NCBI GenBank assembly: GCA_026414265.1
Contig: JAOAJI010000006.1
Location: 1-49,371 of the forward strand
DNA: 49,371 nucleotides
Direction of reading: 5' to 3'
Source: Microcaldota archaeon
GTDB taxonomy: Archaea > Micrarchaeota > Micrarchaeia > Anstonellales > SKW190
In this document: positions 10,036 to 18,874 of the stretch, piece by piece
How the letters are laid out: the number at the start of each line of letters is the position of its first letter
How positions within the stretch are numbered: position 1 is the first letter of the stretch
Program-made: the position numbers and the translations under genes
The notes under the pieces: generated by a model
The model's input: only the letters and a program-made list of their open reading frames with translations
What the model was told of the DNA's origin: nothing
Databases searched by the model: none

Positions 10036-11295
10036 ATGAAACTCGATTATTTGGTTGCAAGAGAAATTTTAGATTCACGAGGTAATCCTACTGTAGAGGT
10101 AGAGATGCATTGTAATGGAAAAATAGAAATTGCTTCGGCACCTTCAGGAGCAAGCACAGGCTCTTTTGAAGCAATAGAGCTAAGGGACGATGAAAAAGCA
10201 CGTTATCACGGAAAAGGAGTAAGGAATGTAGTCAATATGATAAATGGAAAAGTTAGAAAAAGTATCCTTTCGCAAGAATTCAATAGCTTGAGAGAATTCG
10301 ATGAATTTCTAATTAAATTAGATGGTACAGAAAACAAATCTAACCTTGGTGCAAACGCAACCACTGCATTATCTGTATGCTTCGCAAAGATTTATGCTGT
10401 TGTTAATAACATGCAGCTATACGAGTACATCAACAAAGAATTCCACAAAAATGTGTACAAAATTCCTGTACCTTTTGCTAACATATTAAATGGAGGTAAA
10501 CACGCAGGTAACAATTTAGCCATTCAGGAATTCATGATAGTACCATTAACTGAGAAATATTCAGAGGCTATGCAGGCAGTGAGCGAGATCTACCACGAAT
10601 TAAAAGGAATTCTTAAGAACAAATACGGAAGCCAAGCGATAAACGTTGGTGACGAAGGAGGCTTCGCGCCTAACCTGAACAACTGTGAAGAGGCTATAGA
10701 ACTCATTACACAAGCAATCCAAAATTTAGGTTACCAGAAAAACGTCAGAATCTCTTTAGACGCTGCAGCAAGTTCTTTTTACGAAAAAAAAGCATACAAA
10801 ATTGACGGGAAATCGCTTAGCGCAGACAATCTTTTAGACTACTATGTTGAGCTGGTTAAAAAGTATAAGTTGTTTTCTATAGAAGACCCGTTCAATGAAG
10901 ACGACTTCGAATCTTTTGCCAAATTATTGAAAGAAGTAAAAGGAAAATGTAGGATAGTAGGAGACGATTTAACTGTCACAAACAAAAAAAGAGTTGAACA
11001 AGCAGTAAAACAGAAAAGTATAGATACTCTGCTATTAAAAGTTAATCAAATAGGTACTGTTAGTGAAGCATTTGATGCTGCTCACATGATATTGAGTGCA
11101 AAAGGACAAGTAATTGTTTCTCACAGGTCAGGAGAGACTGAAGACAATTGGTTAGCTGATTTGGCTACTGGAATGCATGCTCTTGGTATTAAGCTAGGGG
11201 CGCCTGCAAGAGGCGAAAGAACAGCCAAATACAACAGACTTTTAAGAATAGAAACAAAAAACAGGCTGATAAAGTACATTGGCCATTACATTTAA
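10036..11295 (+). CDS. eno: Enolase (phosphopyruvate hydratase)
   Basis: AREILDSRGNPTVEVE, SGASTGSFEAIELRD, NVGDEGGFAPNL, LLLKVNQIGTVSEA, VSHRSGETED. Confidence 0.98.
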   Translation: MKLDYLVAREILDSRGNPTVEVEMHCNGKIEIASAPSGASTGSFEAIELRDDEKARYHGKGVRNVVNMINGKVRKSILSQEFNSLREFDEFLIKLDGTENKSNLGANATTALSVCFAKIYAVVNNMQLYEYINKEFHKNVYKIPVPFANILNGGKHAGNNLAIQEFMIVPLTEKYSEAMQAVSEIYHELKGILKNKYGSQAINVGDEGGFAPNLNNCEEAIELITQAIQNLGYQKNVRISLDAAASSFYEKKAYKIDGKSLSADNLLDYYVELVKKYKLFSIEDPFNEDDFESFAKLLKEVKGKCRIVGDDLTVTNKKRVEQAVKQKSIDTLLLKVNQIGTVSEAFDAAHMILSAKGQVIVSHRSGETEDNWLADLATGMHALGIKLGAPARGERTAKYNRLLRIETKNRLIKYIGHYI

Positions 11296-11331
11296 TTAAT
11301 TAAAAAATTTAAATAGTTTAATAAGCCATAA

Positions 11332-12222
11332 TTAGTGCTTGTAGTAGAAAGTAAGGCCATCATAACCTATTATAACATCAGACTCACTTATTTTTAATTC
11401 TTTAGAGAATCTACATATCTCGTCTTTTATCTCTTTTTCAAGATACCTGTTACTGATGTGAACTAAAACCAATTTTTTTGCATTACTCTTTTGAAATACT
11501 TCCAATGCATCTTTTATTGTTGAATGCTTGCGCTCAAGTGCAAGGTGCTTGTCTTTTGACAAGTAAGTTGCTTCATGGAATAATAGATCCACATCTTTAG
11601 AATGAGTGATTACGTTATCAGAGTATTGTGTATCAGAAGTATATACCATAGAGAACGATTTTCTCAATTGCGTCACTTCTTCTAATCTAATAATTTTATC
11701 AGAAACGATTATTTTGCCTTTTTCAAGAAGTTTTTTGAACATTAACCCAGGAATGTTTTCTAAACTAAGTGCTTTTAATTTTTCTTTCATGAAAACTCGT
11801 TTTGGCCTGAACTCGACTTTGAAACCAAACGAAGATTCTTCATGGTTTGTCTTAAAAGCAGAGATTTCAAAGTCCTTATGAAAATAGATTTTACCTTCCT
11901 CGAGTAATTTAAGGTCAACGAAATCAAACCTTTTAATTAACTTAAATCCTTTTGGTGCAAATACATTTAATTTGCCTTTGAAATCGTTCAAACGTAGAGT
12001 TTCAAGAAGACCATACAAGCCAAGAAAATGATCTAGATGCAAATGAGATATAAATATTGAATCTATGCTACCAAAAGGTACTTTGTGTCTAATTAGTTCT
12101 CTTTGTGTTCCTTCTCCTATATCAAACAAAAATACTTTGTCGTATTTCATTGCCAGGCATGGCATGGCTCTCTGTATGCTTGGTATAGTACCTCCTGAGC
12201 CTATCAAAACAATCCTAATCAT
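11332..12222 (-). CDS. rnz: Ribonuclease Z (tRNase Z)
   Basis: Metallo-beta-lactamase motif FISHLHLDHFLGLYGLLETLR; LGSGG-type N-term; HEATYL. Confidence 0.93.
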   Translation of the reverse strand: MIRIVLIGSGGTIPSIQRAMPCLAMKYDKVFLFDIGEGTQRELIRHKVPFGSIDSIFISHLHLDHFLGLYGLLETLRLNDFKGKLNVFAPKGFKLIKRFDFVDLKLLEEGKIYFHKDFEISAFKTNHEESSFGFKVEFRPKRVFMKEKLKALSLENIPGLMFKKLLEKGKIIVSDKIIRLEEVTQLRKSFSMVYTSDTQYSDNVITHSKDVDLLFHEATYLSKDKHLALERKHSTIKDALEVFQKSNAKKLVLVHISNRYLEKEIKDEICRFSKELKISESDVIIGYDGLTFYYKH

Positions 12223-12308
12223 CGTATGATATTAATATATGAAAGTTTTTATGGTTAAGTAGATAACATTTTAAAAAATTAAAAAAAGCTAAGACAAGGC
12301 ATTAGAGG

Positions 12309-13244
12309 CTACTTTTTTTGAGGCTTATTATCCTGTTGGCCAATATTTGTATCAGGATTTGCTATGTTTTTACTGAGTTTCTCTAGCATAGCTGTAAATT
12401 CCATAGGGATAACAAATTTCGTTGATGGTGCTTTTCCAACTTCTTCAAGTGCTTTTAACTGCCATAAAGTTAAGGCAGATCCCCTTAAGTAATTGTTTGC
12501 TGCATCAGCCACTATCCTTATGCTTTCTGCCTCTCCTTTAGCGAGTATAATTTTAGCCTGTCTTTGACCCTCGCTTTTCAATATTTCAGCTTCTTTCTGA
12601 CCCTCTGCTTCAAGAATAGCGCTCTGCCTGTTTCCTTCTGCCTCTAAAATCATCGCTCTTTTCGTTCTCTCAGCAGCCATTTGTTTGGTCATAGCATCTC
12701 TTATTGGTGCTGGTGGTTCTATCTCTTTTATTTCTACTGCTTCAGCCTTAACACCCCACTTGTCAGTAGATTCATCTAAAGTTTCTCTCAGTTTAGTGTT
12801 TATTACCTCTCTTTTTGAAAGGCAATCATCCAAGTTCATGTCACCTATGATGCTTCTCAAGGTAGTCTGAGCTAACCTGATAGTGGCATGCTGGAAATCC
12901 TCTACCTCTAAAACAACTCTTTGTGGGTCTATGACCCTGTAATAAATGACTGCGTCTACACCTACAGTAGCGTTGTCTTTAGTAATTACATCCTGCCTAG
13001 GCACTTCAAGGGTCTTTATTCTCAAATCAGTTATGCGCATCTCTTCAATAAATGGAATAACTATGACTAATCCAGGGCCATAAACACCTGCAAATTTTCC
13101 AAGTGTGAACTTGACTCCCCTTTCGTACTCTTTCAATACTCTAACTGAAATCGCCATTAAAACTACAAAACCTAAAGCAACGCCAATAACACATATAGTC
13201 GTTACCATATCATTGTCACCTTGTTGACATGAACATACAATCAT
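12309..13244 (-). CDS. SPFH/Band 7 (stomatin-like) protein; true start possibly 13208
   Basis: EYERGVKFTLGKFAGVYGPGLVIVIPFIEEMRITDLRIKTLEVPRQDVITKDNATVGVDAVIYYRV; AEAE/EGQ-rich coiled coil. Confidence 0.93.
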   Translation of the reverse strand: MIVCSCQQGDNDMVTTICVIGVALGFVVLMAISVRVLKEYERGVKFTLGKFAGVYGPGLVIVIPFIEEMRITDLRIKTLEVPRQDVITKDNATVGVDAVIYYRVIDPQRVVLEVEDFQHATIRLAQTTLRSIIGDMNLDDCLSKREVINTKLRETLDESTDKWGVKAEAVEIKEIEPPAPIRDAMTKQMAAERTKRAMILEAEGNRQSAILEAEGQKEAEILKSEGQRQAKIILAKGEAESIRIVADAANNYLRGSALTLWQLKALEEVGKAPSTKFVIPMEFTAMLEKLSKNIANPDTNIGQQDNKPQKK

Positions 13245-13257
13245 TAAAATTTTTTTA

Positions 13258-14697
13258 TTATTCTTGACCTTCTATTCCTTTCAAGCTATTTGAAAGTCCT
13301 TTAACATCCATCGGTAAAATTACATTTGTTTTTTCTGAAGAATTTAGTTTTTTCCACGTGTCTAATTCCCAAATTGTCAAGGCCACTCCACGCAATAACC
13401 TCATAGCTTCTTCTGAAATTATTTTAATGCTTTCAGCCTCTCCGTTAGCCAAGTTAACTTTAGCTTTTGCTATTCCTTCTGCAACTATTTCATATGATCG
13501 TTTTATTCCATCTGCGTTAATTATAGAAACTTCTCTCCTGCCTTCGCTTTCTATTATAATTGCTCGTTTAGTTCTCTCAGCCTTTATTTGTGTCATCAAC
13601 GCGTTTAATAAATTTTCGTCTATTGGTCTGATTCTGCCTATTTCAGCGTTTATGAACTCTATACCCCAATCGTGGCCATAATCAACTAACGAATCCCTAA
13701 TTCTTTTGTTTATCTCTTCCCTGTTGGTGTTTAAGTAATCAAATTCCATTGACCCTACTATGGACCTTAAAGCTGTCAAAGTAATGTTGATTGTAGCTAA
13801 TTCGTAAGTTGCAACAGAAAGTATAGTTTTACTCACGTCAACTATTCTGTAATAGATAGCAACTTCAATCAAAACATTTGCGTTGTCTTTTGTAATAACT
13901 TTTTGTAATGGCACTTCAATAGTGTGAATCCTCTTATCTGCTGCAGCTACTACATCCAGCAAAGGGATTATGAAGTTAAAACCTGGATTTAATTTTCTGA
14001 TCAATCTTCCAAATCTGAAGATTAAACCTTCTTCATATTGCATTACAACTACAAAAGACCTCATGATTAACAGAAATATTAGAGAGAAAAGTAGAGTAAT
14101 CATGAGCGGCACTGTTTTATTTAAATAAATTAGAAAAGCCAAAGGAAAAAATGAATAAACAACAAGCTTGAACCCCCTATACTGTCTTCTTTCTAAGTGG
14201 AAATCAATACCGTGAACTACAAAATGGGCTGATAAAAACGTAATATAACTCTCTAACATGTATTGGTAATTGAAAAAAAACAAGTACATGAGAATAAACA
14301 GAGAAATTGTCATGTCCTTGATAAAATGATTAACTCTGACTCTGTAGAAAGGAAGAAATGCTACTAATAAAACTAATGAAATGAAGAAAAAATGATTATA
14401 AATATGCATTTTAGCTACATCTATAATAACTGCTAAAACAGGCATAAGTAAAAGAGGCACAAAAGTCCTTAGTGAAGGATATAAAGAATGATAACTCCAA
14501 CTCTCTCTAATAAGGTCAGCTGACCTAGGTTCATTTGCAGGTCTGTCAACATAAATCACTCTTTTATATGGCTTGTATACATTATACATTTTGGAAGTAA
14601 ACAAAGTATCAGAAATCATATCTGAAGAAGTGTTGCTTGAAGTTTGAGTTTGCTTGCTTTCAGCAGTTTTTTGCTTTTTACTCATATAATTAATCAT
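13258..14697 (-). CDS. SPFH/Band 7 protein with extra multi-transmembrane N-terminal region
   Basis: C-terminal half QYEEGLIFRFGRLIRKLNPGFNFIIPLLDVVAAADKRIHTIEVPLQKVITKDNANVLIEVAIYYRIV; N-terminal ~200 aa with several hydrophobic stretches. Confidence 0.9.
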   Translation of the reverse strand: MINYMSKKQKTAESKQTQTSSNTSSDMISDTLFTSKMYNVYKPYKRVIYVDRPANEPRSADLIRESWSYHSLYPSLRTFVPLLLMPVLAVIIDVAKMHIYNHFFFISLVLLVAFLPFYRVRVNHFIKDMTISLFILMYLFFFNYQYMLESYITFLSAHFVVHGIDFHLERRQYRGFKLVVYSFFPLAFLIYLNKTVPLMITLLFSLIFLLIMRSFVVVMQYEEGLIFRFGRLIRKLNPGFNFIIPLLDVVAAADKRIHTIEVPLQKVITKDNANVLIEVAIYYRIVDVSKTILSVATYELATINITLTALRSIVGSMEFDYLNTNREEINKRIRDSLVDYGHDWGIEFINAEIGRIRPIDENLLNALMTQIKAERTKRAIIIESEGRREVSIINADGIKRSYEIVAEGIAKAKVNLANGEAESIKIISEEAMRLLRGVALTIWELDTWKKLNSSEKTNVILPMDVKGLSNSLKGIEGQE

Positions 14698-14746
14698 AAA
14701 AAAATATTATGAAACTATTTTTAACTATATTCTCTAAATTTTTTAT

Positions 14747-15160
14747 ATGGACTTTTCAATTCTTTTAATCATACTTGGTGCAATCGCACTTTTTGCTGAA
14801 CTTTTTTTACCATCAGGAATAGTAGGCGCACTGGGGATTGGTTTAATCGTAGCTGGGGCATTGCTGTTTCTAAATGTAGACACAAATATTTCGATGATAA
14901 TAGGCGCACTTTCAACGATACTATCTGTTATCGCGATATTGATATATGCAAAGCATCTTCAAAAAAAGCCGATAAAAACTGGTGCAGAAAGTTTGGTGGG
15001 AAAAGAGGCCAAAGTCTTGAAGAACTTCAAGGACGGCAAAGGACTTGTAGTTGTTGAGTCACAAACATGGACCTGTGAATCGATTAAAGGAAAAAACTAC
15101 AAAAAAGGACAAATTGTAAAAATACTTAATTACGAAGGCGTTCATTTGAAAGTAGAATGA
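14747..15160 (+). CDS. nfeD: NfeD-like membrane protein (stomatin partner)
   Basis: N-terminal TMs LFAELFLPSGIVGALGIGLIVAGALLFL; C-terminal OB-fold-like region LVGKEAKVLKNF..GKGLVVVESQTWTCES. Confidence 0.85.
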   Translation: MDFSILLIILGAIALFAELFLPSGIVGALGIGLIVAGALLFLNVDTNISMIIGALSTILSVIAILIYAKHLQKKPIKTGAESLVGKEAKVLKNFKDGKGLVVVESQTWTCESIKGKNYKKGQIVKILNYEGVHLKVE

Positions 15161-15175
15161 GCTAATAAGAATAAA

Positions 15176-16162
15176 TTACGTTACTAGTTCTGTTGCTTGT
15201 AAGCCAAAGATTGTAACCAAGTAAAACACATATAGTGCTATAAGAATCATACCTTCCTTGTTGCCTAGCTTTTTCGACGTTATAGCAAAGTATAAAAATA
15301 GTGAATTAGCGATTATTGCAAATAATAAAGCAGCTATAAATACGTTTAATGTTAAATCAATAGGATTGATTACTGCAGAACTGCCTAATACTATAGTTAA
15401 TGTTGTTAGATTTGCTCCTATGGCATCTCCTAAAGCTAAACCATATTTCTTTTTTCTTATTGCTTGTAAACTGACTGTCATTTCAGGCAATGAAGTACCA
15501 ACTGCTATCAAAGTAGCTCCAATAAAACTTTCTGCCAATCCTACCATCTCTGCCAATTTGACAGCGTATCTAACGACCATAGATGAACTAAAGAGAACTA
15601 TCAGAATTCCTACGAAAAAATACAAAAATTCTTGCAAAGCTTTGTGTTTGGTTACATGTTCAAGTTCATTTCGATTGTGAGAATTGTGATGGTTATCAGT
15701 CCCGTAATCCTTCAGATAGTTTCTAAAGTACCAAAAACCTATTCCCAACAAAATTATGCCTTCTATTTGCGTCAATGCATCGCCATAAAAATTAACGTGA
15801 AAAATTATGTAAACTGAAATAATCGTAGTTAAAATCAAGATTACAACAACTTGCTTGATCTCTTTCATCGTTATTGAAAAACCGTACAAAAATGCACCTA
15901 GACCTAATATTAAACATATATTGGCGATATTAGAGCCAAAAACGTTTCCTGCTGAAATTGAACCTTTGTTATTTATTGATGATATAATACCAACTGATAA
16001 CTCAGGTAAAGAAGTTGAAAACGCAACTAGAATTACACCTATTGCTAACGTACTTATTCCAAAAAAATCTGCTAATCTAGATGCAGATATAACAACGTGT
16101 TCTGCCGATTTTAATAATATTATGATAAACACTAACAACAAAGTTAATTCAACTAAAGCCAT
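15176..16162 (-). CDS. Calcium/sodium antiporter, CaCA family (YrbG-like)
   Basis: Duplicated alpha repeats: AFSTSLPELSVGIISSINNKGSISAGNVFGSNIANI and AVGTSLPEMTVSLQAIRKKKYGLALGDAIGANLTTLT. Confidence 0.93.
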   Translation of the reverse strand: MALVELTLLLVFIIILLKSAEHVVISASRLADFFGISTLAIGVILVAFSTSLPELSVGIISSINNKGSISAGNVFGSNIANICLILGLGAFLYGFSITMKEIKQVVVILILTTIISVYIIFHVNFYGDALTQIEGIILLGIGFWYFRNYLKDYGTDNHHNSHNRNELEHVTKHKALQEFLYFFVGILIVLFSSSMVVRYAVKLAEMVGLAESFIGATLIAVGTSLPEMTVSLQAIRKKKYGLALGDAIGANLTTLTIVLGSSAVINPIDLTLNVFIAALLFAIIANSLFLYFAITSKKLGNKEGMILIALYVFYLVTIFGLQATELVT

Positions 16163-16258
16163 TGTTTAAAAAATCTAGTTATAAATTTAAAAACACTCTT
16201 TACTTTCTATCATGTAGTGCAAATTTAAGTAACACAACAAAACTATGTTAAGATAGAT

Positions 16259-16369
16259 GCCGAGGTGGCGGAACCTGGTAACGCGCCAGACTTGAGATCA
16301 TTTTAAATTATTAAAAACATGAGATCTGGTTCCCTTACGGGATTCAGGGTTCAAATCCCTGCCTCGGCG
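16259..16369 (+). tRNA. tRNA-Ser(UGA) with 27-nt intron (about 16297-16323) at position 37/38
   Basis: Acceptor GCCGAGG/CCTCGGC, discriminator G, anticodon stem CCAGA-CTTGAGA-TCTGG after intron removal, long variable arm (type II), T arm CAGGG-TTCAAAT-CCCTG; no encoded CCA. Confidence 0.92.
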
Positions 16370-16432
16370 TTAACACAAAACAATATAAAAAAGATAGTTG
16401 TAAATTTTAAATTTCAATAACCATATTTCTAC

Positions 16433-16885
16433 GTGAAAAAAATTGAAAGTTCAATTTCACTCTTTATGGTTAAAGACCATGCATTAATATATTCGTTTTT
16501 ACATGAATACTTTCAAGAAAAAAACTTGCAAAGAAAAATTCTTGCCAGAAGAAGGTTCCTGAGATTGCTGTGGAGGTTAAAAACGCACTTTGATTGGGAA
16601 GAGCTTCTTCTGTTCCCTCATCTAAAAGAAAAAAATTCTAAAGACATAAAACAATTAATAAATGAACATCAAGAAATCAAGCAACTACTCAAAGTAATTA
16701 ACGATAAAACAGAAAATGATGACTTCAGCACTGAAAAAGAAGAAAAAGAACTAGAGAAGTTATTAAAAAGACATTCTGAATTCGAAGACAAAAAACTGTA
16801 TCCAAAACTTGATAAAAAACTGAATGAAAAAGAAAAGAAAAAACTGATAGAAGAAATGATATCCCAAATAGCTACTGATTATTGA
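16433..16885 (+). CDS. Hemerythrin/HHE domain protein
   Basis: KDHALIYSFLHEY, HFDWEELLLFPHL, INEHQEIKQLL, RHSEFEDKKLYP metal-ligand pattern. Confidence 0.85.
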   Translation: MKKIESSISLFMVKDHALIYSFLHEYFQEKNLQRKILARRRFLRLLWRLKTHFDWEELLLFPHLKEKNSKDIKQLINEHQEIKQLLKVINDKTENDDFSTEKEEKELEKLLKRHSEFEDKKLYPKLDKKLNEKEKKKLIEEMISQIATDY

Positions 16886-16945
16886 TTTTGATTTTCAACT
16901 TGATTAGCATTCAGTTATAAAAATTAGTATTAGTTATAGACTATT

Positions 16946-17653
16946 ATGCAAATCTCAGTGGTTTTAGTAGGAACAGAATATCCTGTTAACTTAGGCATGG
17001 TTGCAAGACTTTGCAAAAACTTTGATGCTAAAGAATTAGTACTTGTAAATCCTTTAATTAAAAAAAATGATCCAACTGCTATAATGTACGCTAAACATGC
17101 TGTAGACTACCTTGAAAATGCTAAAGTGGTCAATTCATTGGATGATATCAAAAATGACTATGAGTTAATGATCGCCACTACAGGTGTAGTAGATAGGTTC
17201 AGAAACACTTTTAAAACTTATTACACGTTACAGGAATTTACTAAGCTAAAACACAACTCCAACAACATTGCGTTTGTTTTTGGTAGAGAAGGAATAGGAT
17301 TAAACGAACAAGAGATTAATTTTTGCGATTTTATTGTTCATATACCAGCTTCAAATAAATATCCTGTGCTGAATTTGGCTAATTCTGTTGCAATAATTTT
17401 ATATGCTACATACAACTACAAACCACGCAAAATGAAACTCCTTGACGGAGAACAAAAAAACAGACTTTATGAATATTTCAATTTTTTGGTTGATTACTCC
17501 AACAAATACGGAAAACTAAGAAATCCAAACAAAATTAAAGTTGCGTTCAAAAGACTGTTCTCGACTAATTTCGTACCTGAAAAAGAAGCTAAAGCTATCA
17601 TAGGCATTTTTAGAAGAATAAAAGAAGAACTAGAAAAAAAAGAAAAAATGTAA
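16946..17653 (+). CDS. trmJ: SpoU/TrmJ-family RNA 2'-O-methyltransferase
   Basis: VLVGTEYPVNLGMVARLCKNFDAKELVLVNP; VFGREGIGLNEQEINFCD; IPASNKYPVLNLANSVAIILY. Confidence 0.9.
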   Translation: MQISVVLVGTEYPVNLGMVARLCKNFDAKELVLVNPLIKKNDPTAIMYAKHAVDYLENAKVVNSLDDIKNDYELMIATTGVVDRFRNTFKTYYTLQEFTKLKHNSNNIAFVFGREGIGLNEQEINFCDFIVHIPASNKYPVLNLANSVAIILYATYNYKPRKMKLLDGEQKNRLYEYFNFLVDYSNKYGKLRNPNKIKVAFKRLFSTNFVPEKEAKAIIGIFRRIKEELEKKEKM

Positions 17654-17683
17654 CAACACGAAAACAAAAATAATAAGCGTTGC

Positions 17684-17968
17684 TTATTTTCTCTTTTTGA
17701 CTGCATCTATAAGTTTCATTCTTATAGCGATGTCGTCTGGAGAAATCTGGTCTATTCTTTCAGCAACCTTGTCCTCTCCAATGAACTTAAGCCAACCGCC
17801 AAAGTGTTTACCTTCAGTATGATAAACCAAACTAGGTAAAGGCACTTGCCATAACATCTCTTCAAATTCAACAATGTTTTTGGCTTGTCCAACCACTGTT
17901 CCATTAGGTAATTTGAAAACAAATTCTGTTCCTGGAGGACAATCAACAACCTTTTTCTTTGTAGGCAT
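17684..17968 (-). CDS. Small conserved protein, DUF5752-like
   Basis: GTEFVFKLPNGTVVGQAKNIVEFEEMLWQV..LVYHTEGKHFGGWLKFIGEDKVAERI resembles DUF5752 from memory; start moved to internal MPTKKK. Confidence 0.6.
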   Translation of the reverse strand: MPTKKKVVDCPPGTEFVFKLPNGTVVGQAKNIVEFEEMLWQVPLPSLVYHTEGKHFGGWLKFIGEDKVAERIDQISPDDIAIRMKLIDAVKKRK

Positions 17969-18127
17969 ATAAACCACCCTCACATCAATGATAAAATAAT
18001 GAGACCTTTAATATAAAAGGTTATGCCTCAAAATACAGGAAATTCCGTAAATTATAAAATAAAGAAATGGAAGAAAGTGTTAGTGCAAAAATTTTTGCAA
18101 ATTTTTTATTCTAACTATATTGTTAGA

Positions 18128-18862
18128 CTACTTGTCTTTTCTTTTGTTGTCAAAACTAAAGTCTTCAAACAACGAAATTATACGTGCTTCTATATTGGGC
18201 ACGCTACTTTTTGTATCTGATATTAATTTTAAAGCACTGATGTAGCACTCATCGTATTTGAACTTTTCATGAAGTCTCTTTAAGTTTTTGTCTTCAAGAA
18301 TTTCAGAAAACTTTATTGTAGCATACAGTTCAAGTTCTTTTTCTGTAATTTGCCACAAAGGACAACAATAAACCATGCCTTTCCTTCTGTAAACCAGCAT
18401 ACTTGATAATTTTGGTAAAGTATTAGTTGATGAAAATATTTTAGCAATTAATTCGATTGCTATTTCGTCAGCACTTTTTGATAAAAAAATTAAATCAGGA
18501 GTTGACTTTATAACTGGACTTACTCGTTCATCTTTATCTCTAGTAGATAAATTAAACTTTGAGTTCAATAATTTACTTTTAATAGGTACCATCTTCATAG
18601 GATACTCTTTGATCAATTTTAAAACTAAATCTAATAGAACTATATTTGACAAAGAATAATCCAGTTTAACAGAGACTTTGATACCTGGCTTCAAAACCCT
18701 GAAATTTCTTACTGCCCTTTTAAATTTTTTATAAATATATTCTTCTAAATGAACGCCACACAAGTGCAGAGTCTTAGAAAGTTCATATGTTGAATTAGAA
18801 CCACATAGGTTGCACTTTTTTTTACTTTCTACCATAACCATCAACACATTGTTTACAACCAT
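18128..18862 (-). CDS. TtuA/Ncs6/TtcA-like protein with degenerate PP-loop (probable pseudoenzyme)
   Basis: N-terminal CNLCGSNSTYELSKTLHLCGVHLEEYIYKKFKRAVRNFRVLKPGIKVSVKLDYSLSNIVLLDLV aligns with TtuA Zn-finger + (A)VSGGKDS region, but the SGGKDS motif is lost. Confidence 0.75.
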   Translation of the reverse strand: MVVNNVLMVMVESKKKCNLCGSNSTYELSKTLHLCGVHLEEYIYKKFKRAVRNFRVLKPGIKVSVKLDYSLSNIVLLDLVLKLIKEYPMKMVPIKSKLLNSKFNLSTRDKDERVSPVIKSTPDLIFLSKSADEIAIELIAKIFSSTNTLPKLSSMLVYRRKGMVYCCPLWQITEKELELYATIKFSEILEDKNLKRLHEKFKYDECYISALKLISDTKSSVPNIEARIISLFEDFSFDNKRKDK

Positions 18863-18874
18863 TACTTTTTTATC

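Noticed and set aside
15258-16169. Plus-strand ORFs (140, 61, 104 aa) opposite the CaCA antiporter
   Set aside because: Antisense shadow ORFs of a clear membrane transporter.
18023-18220. 65-aa plus-strand ORF MPQNTGNSVNYKIKKW...
   Set aside because: Half overlaps the opposite-strand TtuA-like gene; no recognisable motif; probably noncoding.
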